DNA of 5,211 nucleotides from positions 1 to 5,211 of the forward strand of contig DATAMF010000275.1 of the NCBI GenBank assembly GCA_036260665.1, in the 5' to 3' direction. Below the pieces are notes generated by a model that did no database searches, was not told where the DNA came from, and was given only the letters and a program-made list of their open reading frames with translations. Numbering within the stretch: the stretch's first letter is position 1; every line of letters starts with the position of its first letter. Below, piece after piece: positions 1-4,518 of the stretch. The position numbers were made by a program, and so were the translations under genes. This DNA comes from DATAMF01 sp036260665. Lineage in GTDB: Bacteria > Chloroflexota > Anaerolineae > Aggregatilineales > Aggregatilineaceae.

Positions 1-42
1 GTGTGTTTTCTAGATTCATGTAGGTTTGGGAAAATTTTTTAG

Positions 43-63
43 ATGATTAGACGATCTTATCAT
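43..63. repeat. Imperfect 21-bp palindrome downstream of the secreted-protein gene
   Basis: The 21 bases starting ATGAT and ending ATCAT pair with each other at 8 of 10 positions around a central base. It lies about 45 bp downstream of the stop codon of the leftward secreted-protein gene. It could be a weak transcription terminator or a dyad operator for a gene off the left edge. On the leftward transcript it is followed by an A-then-T rich stretch, not a clean U-tract, so a terminator reading is not firm. Confidence 0.25.
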
Positions 64-75
64 ACTGCCCGGCGG

Positions 76-106
76 ATTGTAGCATTACTCTCAGCAAATT
101 GACCAA
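76..106 (-). promoter_or_regulatory. Weak leftward promoter candidate at window edge
   Basis: On the minus strand a TACAAT hexamer (81 to 76) is preceded by TGC (84-82), giving an extended -10 of the TGn type. A TTG-beginning -35-like hexamer (106-101) lies 19 bp upstream. It would transcribe toward a gene beyond the left edge. A second -10-like hexamer, TATGAT, lies at 64-59. No convincing start codon with a Shine-Dalgarno sequence is visible before the edge, so this is only a sequence-match candidate. Confidence 0.22.
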
Positions 107-108
107 GG

Positions 109-816
109 TTAAGGCAGTTTGGGTAAGGGCTGGGTGGTGCCGCCGACGGTAGCAAAGGGTACCGGCTGGCCGCGTAGATCGTAGAAGCTCTGGTTGAGCA
201 TCCACTGGCAGAGAATAGGGCCACCGTGCCGATCAACCTGCGGGATGCCATCGACCTGGGGCAGGCCATCGAAGCCGCGCAGATAGCCGAATGTGCCGTC
301 GATTTGCGCGCGAGCCATTGCGGAGAGGTCCAGATCGCCAATGGCGATGGCATGGATGTGAATAGGTGAGTTGGGATAGAGATCGCCGGTGTCGCGCAGC
401 CAGGCGGCAAAACCAGCCAACCGGAGCGCGTGAAGCATGGGTTCGATCTCGGCTGTCATGATCGAGAAATCGCCCAGACTGCGGACGGATAAATCAACTG
501 CGCCGCCGCCATCGTGCGTACCAAAGCTGGCGGCTAAGGCTCCGGTGTAACTACCCTGCGTCAGGCCCAAGCGGAAATCGAGGACGCCACCTTGCGCAGA
601 GTAAAGCGCTTGGGCGTGATCGAGCATTGCCAAGGTTCGCTTGTTCAACTGCTGGCCGTTGACCCATTCACGTGTGTAGTCGGCGGGCGGTTCCCAACAG
701 CCTTCTGGCTCGACAAAGGGCGTAGGCGTGGGATTGTAGGCGGCGCTGCCGGTGTGGGCCAGCGTGAACACCAGCACGGTACAGACAAAGAGCGCAAGAG
801 CGATAGTTCGAAGCAC
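109..816 (-). CDS. Secreted protein with M15/hedgehog-like zinc-site pattern
   Basis: Predicted exported protein of 235 residues. The start is taken as GTG at 816 because GGGGAGG sits 6 bases upstream; the TTG at 831 overlaps that ribosome binding site and would leave almost no leader below the TATAAT box. Residues 1-25 form a hydrophobic signal peptide ending in a Gly-Ser-Ala-Ala cleavage-like site, followed by a Thr/Pro-rich stretch. The core shows H-x-x-G-x-A-x-D (H101 to D108) and a later H-I-H (H153, H155). This is the His/Asp/His order of zinc ligands in peptidase family M15 (VanX/VanY D,D-peptidases) and hedgehog-type domains. The Glu that normally stands three residues before the last ligand is absent (Ser or Ile there), so peptidase activity is uncertain. 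I recall similar HDGGGAVD proteins from actinobacteria and Chloroflexota. A wall-associated role outside the membrane is inferred. Near residues 183-195 it carries a short tandem repeat (GLPQVD, GIPQVD). Confidence 0.72.
   Translation of the reverse strand: MLRTIALALFVCTVLVFTLAHTGSAAYNPTPTPFVEPEGCWEPPADYTREWVNGQQLNKRTLAMLDHAQALYSAQGGVLDFRLGLTQGSYTGALAASFGTHDGGGAVDLSVRSLGDFSIMTAEIEPMLHALRLAGFAAWLRDTGDLYPNSPIHIHAIAIGDLDLSAMARAQIDGTFGYLRGFDGLPQVDGIPQVDRHGGPILCQWMLNQSFYDLRGQPVPFATVGGTTQPLPKLP
232..267. repeat. Two 18-bp tandem units inside the secreted-protein gene
   Basis: Bases 232-249 and 250-267 match at 14 of 18 positions and keep the reading frame. They encode the adjacent hexapeptides GIPQVD and GLPQVD. 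This looks like an old in-frame duplication that has since diverged. Confidence 0.6.
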
Positions 817-822
817 GATAGA

Positions 823-829
823 CCTCCCC
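823..829 (-). promoter_or_regulatory. Ribosome binding site fixing the GTG start at 816
   Basis: Read on the minus strand, GGGGAGG is a near-perfect Shine-Dalgarno sequence 6 bases before the GTG at 816. It decides against the TTG at 831, which lies just before it. Confidence 0.7.
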
Positions 830-844
830 AAGAGTTAGAGGTTA

Positions 845-850
845 ATTATA
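845..850 (-). promoter_or_regulatory. -10 box for the secreted-protein gene
   Basis: The minus strand reads a perfect TATAAT here, about 29 bases upstream of the GTG start, which leaves a leader of roughly 20 bases including the ribosome binding site. No good -35 hexamer is found at 16-18 bp, so either an activator is needed or the match is partly fortuitous. Confidence 0.45.
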
Positions 851-853
851 CAG

Positions 854-883
854 TCGGCAGAGAGAATACGGCACTGCCATAAT
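854..883 (+). promoter_or_regulatory. Promoter candidate for the phosphate permease
   Basis: An extended -10 reading TGC-CATAAT (875-883) is preceded at 18 bp by TCGGCA (854-859), a 4/6 match to the -35 consensus. Transcription would start near 890, about 24 bases before the ATG at 914. It lies back to back with the leftward -10 box at 845-850, so the two genes share a short divergent control region. Confidence 0.42.
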
Positions 884-913
884 TGAGGATAGACAGGCTT
901 AAAAAGGGATACG

Positions 914-1897
914 ATGACATTAGAAGCGGGATTTGTTGTCTTAAGCGCTTTGACGTTTGGCTTTTTGAATGGGCGCACCGCTGCCGCGAATATTTTGGCG
1001 ACGGTTATTTCAACACACGCGCTCAGCCTGCGGAAAGCGGTATGGATGACCGCAGCGGCGACGATGATCAGCCCGTTTTTGCTTGGATTGGCCGTTGCCT
1101 CCACGATTGGGCGGGGCGTGATTGCCGAATACGCCATTACCAGCCCCATTATCTATGCAGGACTGTTGGCGGCGATCACCTGGATTGGGATTACTTCACT
1201 GTTGGGCATTCCGAACAGCACCACACACGCGCTCATCGGCGGGCTGGTGGGCGCAACATGGGCCGGGGCCGGACTGGATGCGATTCTGGCCGATGGACTG
1301 CTAAAAATTGGACTGACACTTTTTGTGTCACCCTTTGTTGGGCTGATTGCCGGATTTTATATGGTCAAGCTGTGCTATTTTCTGGCGCGAGGGGCATCGC
1401 CACGGATCAACAACTGGTTCCGGCGGGGACAAGTGATCACTGCTTTTCTGTTGGCTGTTACCCAGGCCAATAATGACGTTCAAAAAACGATTGGAATTAT
1501 CATGCTGGGGCTGATTGCTGCCGGTTCAATCAAGGAATTTGAGGTTCCGCTGTGGGTGATGCTGGCGACGGCGGGGGCGACGGCTCTTGGATCGCTGCTG
1601 GGAGGGCGGCGAATTATCCGAACGTTAGGCGCGAAGTTTTTCCGCGTGCGTCCGGTACATGGCTTTGGCTCCCAACTGGCATCGAGCGTGGTGCTGCTGG
1701 CGGTTGGACTGTTGGGTGGCCCGGTCAGCCCGACGCATGTTATGAGTTCATCGATTATTGGCGCGGGCAGCGCGGATCGGGTGCAGATGGTACGCTGGGA
1801 AGCGGTCACACGGATTGTGCTGTCGTGGTTGATCACGATTCCGGCGGTGGTGATGATTGGGGCCGGGTACTATGGAATTATGGGGATGTTTTGGTAG
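914..1897 (+). CDS. PiT-family inorganic phosphate permease
   Basis: Integral membrane protein of 327 residues, within the usual size of short bacterial PiT permeases (PF01384), which carry phosphate with H+ or Na+. It has the inverted two-repeat layout. Repeat 1 has FLNG-R-T-A-A-A-N (17-26) and the re-entrant motif NSTTHALIGG (101-110). Repeat 2 has ANNDVQKTIGII (185-196) and SPTHVMSSS (272-280). Hydrophobic segments are visible near 3-20, 43-63, 75-98, 131-158, 173-184, 212-230, 255-268 and 302-325. The first signature is usually FDFLNGFHDAAN; here the two Asp positions are Gly16 and Ala23, whereas Asp188 in repeat 2 is kept. Substrate or coupling ion may therefore differ. The DUF47/PhoU-like partner often found beside such permeases is not in this window. 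The start follows an AAAGGGA at 903-909, and no alternative start precedes the first membrane segment. Confidence 0.88.
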   Translation: MTLEAGFVVLSALTFGFLNGRTAAANILATVISTHALSLRKAVWMTAAATMISPFLLGLAVASTIGRGVIAEYAITSPIIYAGLLAAITWIGITSLLGIPNSTTHALIGGLVGATWAGAGLDAILADGLLKIGLTLFVSPFVGLIAGFYMVKLCYFLARGASPRINNWFRRGQVITAFLLAVTQANNDVQKTIGIIMLGLIAAGSIKEFEVPLWVMLATAGATALGSLLGGRRIIRTLGAKFFRVRPVHGFGSQLASSVVLLAVGLLGGPVSPTHVMSSSIIGAGSADRVQMVRWEAVTRIVLSWLITIPAVVMIGAGYYGIMGMFW

Positions 1898-1898
1898 A

Positions 1899-1925
1899 GG
1901 GGCGATCAGTTCGCGTGATCGCCCC
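1899..1925. terminator. 10-bp perfect hairpin between convergent genes
   Basis: GGGGCGATCA (1899-1908) and TGATCGCCCC (1916-1925) pair perfectly around a 7-base loop. It begins 2 bases after the permease stop codon and ends 11 bases before the convergent transglutaminase-like gene's stop codon. Neither strand has a U-tract after the stem, so it is not a canonical intrinsic terminator. Its place suggests a bidirectional terminator or a 3'-end stabilising stem for both transcripts. Confidence 0.65.
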
Positions 1926-1936
1926 GGATGAATGTC

Positions 1937-2860
1937 TTAGGGGGTAGGGATGGACACGATTTCGTCAGCGAGAACGTTGAACTGGAGCGGCGTGGGGCCG
2001 TTGGGATAAGTGTGGATGACTTCGGGCACGCGCAGGGATGGCTGTCCTTCATAGAAGGCGCGCATATCGGCGAAGTCTTCATTCCCGACTAAGGTCAGTT
2101 CAGCGGCGCGATCCAGCAAGGTCATATTCGCGTCGGAATCGGCGTCGGCGGCATCCATGACACCCCACGAGTCCCAGGGCAGCAGTGCCATTTTGTTGAG
2201 GGCGGCGAGATCGCGCAGCATGTCGCCGCGCACGAACCACAGGCCGTGCATGTCGAAGATGCCAAATTTGTCGGGATCGGCCTGCCCGCTGCGGCACATC
2301 TGCCACGCTTTGCCACCCGTGATGAACTGGTCGCGCGGGACATCGCAGGGATCAAAGGTAATGTTTAATGCTTTGCATTGAAGTTCATCCAACTGGGTAT
2401 CGACCAGCACCCAGCGCCGTTCGTCGGCGTTCCAATACTCGGCGACCCAGTGATCTTCGAAATGGTCGGGCGTGAAATATGCGCCGAAACCGCAGCGGGC
2501 ACGGGCGGGAATCCCTTGATGCTGTAAGAGAGCAACCATCAACACGGAGAAGTCGCGGCAGTTGCCTACCAGCCGTTTTTCGGGCGAACGGGGCACCGTC
2601 AACAGGCGATCATCAACCGCTTTGATCTGCGCCAGCTTGGTCGAGACGCGGCGAAGCTGGACGCCTGCTTTACGCTCATCAGAGAGTTCCTGGTTGTAGG
2701 CCTGCGCCCAGAAGATGTGCAAGAGATTGGTATGCACGATGCGGGCCAGCGCCGGAATTTCGGCGGGCAGACCCTTGAGCAGGCCGACATGCTCACCGGG
2801 ATCGGTCATCAGACCCGGATAGGAATAGTAGACGAGCGGATTAGCCGATGTTTCAGCCAT
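1937..2860 (-). CDS. Transglutaminase-like (papain-fold) protein
   Basis: Protein of 307 residues with a transglutaminase-like core (PF01841 type). The triad is intact: Cys101 in GNCRDFS, His137 in EDHWVAEYW and Asp154 in VLVDTQLD. Such domains act as peptidases, amidases or transamidases, and the substrate here is not deducible. There is no signal peptide or membrane segment, so it is probably cytosolic. Residues 1-90 form a helical, charged N-terminal part. Residues 165-307 form a C-terminal region containing FGIFDMHGLWFVRGD and a Trp/Asp-rich stretch (229-246), which I cannot assign to a domain. The ATG at 2860 follows AAAAGGAG at 6 bases, and that site lies within the last codons of the upstream ClbS-like gene, which this gene overlaps by 8 bp. 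Translational coupling and a shared promoter are therefore likely. Confidence 0.82.
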   Translation of the reverse strand: MAETSANPLVYYSYPGLMTDPGEHVGLLKGLPAEIPALARIVHTNLLHIFWAQAYNQELSDERKAGVQLRRVSTKLAQIKAVDDRLLTVPRSPEKRLVGNCRDFSVLMVALLQHQGIPARARCGFGAYFTPDHFEDHWVAEYWNADERRWVLVDTQLDELQCKALNITFDPCDVPRDQFITGGKAWQMCRSGQADPDKFGIFDMHGLWFVRGDMLRDLAALNKMALLPWDSWGVMDAADADSDANMTLLDRAAELTLVGNEDFADMRAFYEGQPSLRVPEVIHTYPNGPTPLQFNVLADEIVSIPTP

Positions 2861-3359
2861 GATTGACTCCTTTTAACCATTTGCGGATTTCAGTTCTGGC
2901 CCAGCGGTAATGACTGCTGGTAGCGGAGGTGGCATACTGCGCGAGCGACCATTTGCCCAACCAGGAATAGAGGCCGGGCGCGAAGAGTTGATCTTCGGGC
3001 AAATTGCGCAGGATGTCCAGGGTCAAGGTGTAGGACCGGGCAAACTCCGCGCGAATATCATCCAGGGAGCGGGCATGATGCTTCAGATAGATCTGGTGAT
3101 TGAGCGCGGGCAGTTCACGCCAGTTGAAGTTCTCATCGGGCGTTTTGGGTTTTTCGCCGCGCAACCCGGCGGCGTACCAGGTACGGAAGCGGCATTCCCA
3201 ATCAAACAGGTGGGTGAGAATATCTTTCACGGCCCATTCACCGCAGGCTCCGGGTATGTTCATCTGATTATCACTGACTTCAGATAACGTTTTTTCGAGC
3301 TTCACACGCTCGGATTCGATCTGGTTTAACAGATCAATTTTGGATGTTGCTTTGGGCAT
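2853..3359 (-). CDS. ClbS/DfsB family four-helix-bundle protein
   Basis: Protein of 168 residues resembling the ClbS/DfsB family (DUF1706, PF08020), related in fold to DinB/YfiT proteins. Visible family marks are a W-x-x-K-D-x-x-x-H-x-x-x-W-E helix (Trp42, His50, Trp54), the N-W-x-E-L-P-A-L-N segment (79-87), the Y-S-W-x-G-x-W-S-L-x-x-Y segment (131-142) and the final H-Y-R-W-A-R-x-x-I-R-K-W helix (150-161). Escherichia coli ClbS protects its producer from the DNA-alkylating toxin colibactin by hydrolysing its cyclopropane. Most relatives, including this one, have no known substrate. No signal peptide is seen. ATG 3359 is chosen over an upstream in-frame ATG at 3383 because GAGGAGA lies 5 bases before it. 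It is the first gene of an operon with the transglutaminase-like gene and is divergent from a WYL regulator, which probably controls it. Confidence 0.82.
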   Translation of the reverse strand: MPKATSKIDLLNQIESERVKLEKTLSEVSDNQMNIPGACGEWAVKDILTHLFDWECRFRTWYAAGLRGEKPKTPDENFNWRELPALNHQIYLKHHARSLDDIRAEFARSYTLTLDILRNLPEDQLFAPGLYSWLGKWSLAQYATSATSSHYRWARTEIRKWLKGVNHG

Positions 3360-3364
3360 AACTG

Positions 3365-3371
3365 TCTCCTC
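3365..3371 (-). promoter_or_regulatory. Ribosome binding site fixing the ClbS-like start
   Basis: On the minus strand GAGGAGA precedes ATG 3359 by 5 bases. This choice removes eight residues encoded from the in-frame ATG at 3383, which would be translated through the binding site. Confidence 0.65.
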
Positions 3372-3404
3372 ATCGTGAACCATTTACCAGCATAACATTC
3401 ATAG

Positions 3405-3421
3405 CTGACACCCTCTGTCAG
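3405..3421. promoter_or_regulatory. Operator-like inverted repeat CTGACA-N5-TGTCAG
   Basis: A perfect 6-bp dyad (3405-3410 and 3416-3421) lies in the 118-bp gap between the divergent ClbS-like operon and the WYL regulator gene. Dyads of this size suit a dimeric HTH regulator. Binding by the adjacent WYL protein is inferred from position. It would lie upstream of the regulator's candidate -10 box and near the start region of the leftward operon, where I see no convincing -10/-35 pair. Confidence 0.6.
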
Positions 3422-3428
3422 GTATTCG

Positions 3429-3437
3429 TGCTATTCT
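3429..3437 (+). promoter_or_regulatory. Extended -10 candidate for the WYL regulator gene
   Basis: TGC-TATTCT has the TGn extension and a 4/6 match to TATAAT. Transcription would begin near 3444 and leave about 34 leader bases before ATG 3478. No good -35 hexamer is present at the normal distance. The box lies between the two operator-like repeats, an arrangement suited to autoregulation. Confidence 0.33.
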
Positions 3438-3453
3438 TGAAATTGAGTGTCAG
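3437..3453. promoter_or_regulatory. Second, degenerate operator-like repeat
   Basis: TTGAAA-N5-TGTCAG repeats the upstream dyad with a perfect right arm and a 4/6 left arm. It is displaced by exactly 32 bp, close to three helical turns, so two dimers could bind the same DNA face. It covers the likely transcription start of the regulator gene. Confidence 0.42.
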
Positions 3454-3464
3454 GAATTTTTATT

Positions 3465-3470
3465 GGGAGA
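3465..3470 (+). promoter_or_regulatory. Ribosome binding site fixing the WYL regulator start
   Basis: GGGAGA lies 7 bases before ATG 3478. An in-frame TTG at 3463 overlaps this site and is unlikely to be the start. The ATG start also gives the MRADRLL beginning typical of YafY-type regulators. Confidence 0.65.
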
Positions 3471-3477
3471 AAATGGG

Positions 3478-4479
3478 ATGCGCGCGGACCGGTTGTTATC
3501 CATTTTGCTGCTGCTGCAAACACGTGGACGGGTGACGGCCAGCAAACTGGCCGATATGCTGGAAGTGTCGGAGCGGACGATTTACCGCGATCTGGATGCG
3601 TTGAGCGCGGCGGGAATCCCGGTGTATGCGGAGCGGGGTCCAGGCGGCGGATGCACACTGACCGAAGGCTACCGTACGAATTTGACTGGGCTGACCGAGG
3701 CTGAAGCGCGGACGCTGTTTATCTCGACGTTGGCGGGGCCGATGGGCGACCTGGGATTGGGCAAGGCGCTGGAAGATGCGCTGCTTAAACTGCTGGCGGC
3801 GCTGCCGTCGGTGCAGCAGCAGCATGCCGAACATGCCCGTGAGCGGATTCTGCTGGATCCGATTGGGTGGTTTCAGCACCGCGAAGACGTGACGCACCTG
3901 GCGACGGTACAGGAAGCGGTATGGACCGAACGCAAGCTGCGGATCGAGTACCGGCGGGCGGATGGCGTGCAGTATGAGCGGACGATTGAACCGTATGGAC
4001 TGGTGGCGAAAACCAGCATCTGGTATCTGGTGGGGGCGTCGGCGGAAGGGCTGCGCATTTACCGGGTGTCGCGGATTCTGAAGGCGGTGATTAGTGAGGA
4101 CGGATTTACGCGTCCGAATGACTTCGATCTGGCGACGTTCTGGCGCGAAAGTTCGACGGAGTTTGAAAATACACGGATGCAGTATGTGGTGCTGGCGCGG
4201 ATTGCACCAGTGATTGTCGAGGTGCTGCCGGAGATATTCGGGGAGAGCATTGAGCGGACAATCGAACGCGCTGGACCAGCGGATAAGCAGGGTTGGATTA
4301 CCATGCCGCTGACGTTTGAGAACTTTCACGTCGCGCAGCATTACATGCTGGGATTTGGGGCGCAGGCCGAGGTGCTGGAACCGCTCGAACTGCGCGAGAA
4401 TATCATTGAGACGGCCCGGAAGATCGTCCAGTTCTACCTGCCTGAATGGGTAGTAGGCAGCGCTGAACTTACCCGGTAG
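3478..4479 (+). CDS. HTH-WYL transcriptional regulator (YafY type)
   Basis: Cytosolic DNA-binding regulator of 333 residues, a usual length for the family. Residues 1-60 form a winged helix-turn-helix of the HTH_11/DeoR-like type: helix 2 ASKLADMLEV (21-30), recognition helix SERTIYRDLDAL (31-42) and a Gly-rich wing (54-58). The WYL domain spans about 140-205, with EPYGLV (171-176), the name-giving WYL at 182-184 and the basic strand IYRVSRI (194-200), which in this superfamily binds ligands or nucleic acid. Residues 235-320 form the C-terminal extension (WCX-like), often involved in dimer contacts. WYL regulators include DNA-damage sensors (PafBC, DriD) and defence-system repressors (BrxR, CapW). 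The ligand here is unknown. It is divergent from the ClbS-like/transglutaminase operon and has paired operator-like repeats in the shared gap, so control of that operon and of itself is likely. It is followed by an ABC exporter gene on the same strand after 39 bp. Confidence 0.9.
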   Translation: MRADRLLSILLLLQTRGRVTASKLADMLEVSERTIYRDLDALSAAGIPVYAERGPGGGCTLTEGYRTNLTGLTEAEARTLFISTLAGPMGDLGLGKALEDALLKLLAALPSVQQQHAEHARERILLDPIGWFQHREDVTHLATVQEAVWTERKLRIEYRRADGVQYERTIEPYGLVAKTSIWYLVGASAEGLRIYRVSRILKAVISEDGFTRPNDFDLATFWRESSTEFENTRMQYVVLARIAPVIVEVLPEIFGESIERTIERAGPADKQGWITMPLTFENFHVAQHYMLGFGAQAEVLEPLELRENIIETARKIVQFYLPEWVVGSAELTR

Positions 4480-4518
4480 GATTGAGAAATAGAGTATTGA
4501 TCGTGGAAGGAAAACGCT

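Noticed and set aside
817..831. TTG start at 831 for the secreted protein
   Set aside because: The codon overlaps the GGGGAGG binding site that serves the GTG at 816 and would leave a leader of only a few bases after the TATAAT box.
592..882. 96-codon rightward frame opposite the start of the secreted-protein gene
   Set aside because: It is antisense to a signal-peptide gene with a good ribosome binding site and has no motif or own binding site.
835..1149. 104-codon leftward frame covering the divergent promoter region and permease start
   Set aside because: It lies antisense to the conserved permease N-terminus and would occupy the promoter region; the product has no recognisable family features.
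883..1473. 196-codon frame overlapping the phosphate permease on the same strand
   Set aside because: The Cys/Trp/Arg/Gly-rich product lacks the hydrophobic segments and motifs found in the overlapping PiT frame, which accounts for this DNA.
1552..1947. 131-codon frame in the second half of the permease running past its stop
   Set aside because: Gly/Asp-rich nonsense-like product in an alternative frame of a conserved gene; it also crosses the hairpin and enters the convergent gene.
2910..3287. 125-codon frame antisense to the ClbS-like gene
   Set aside because: The ClbS/DfsB motifs on the opposite strand are clear, and this frame's product shows only mirror-strand composition.
3437..3465. 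Alternative promoter using TTGAAA (3437-3442) as a -35 box
   Set aside because: At 17 bp the -10 would fall at 3460-3465, overlapping the ribosome binding site of the regulator gene, leaving no workable leader.
3431..4518. Toxin-antitoxin or defence-island reading of the WYL locus
   Set aside because: WYL regulators do occur beside defence systems, but no nuclease, helicase, methyltransferase or known effector is in the window, so only a stress-response hypothesis is kept.
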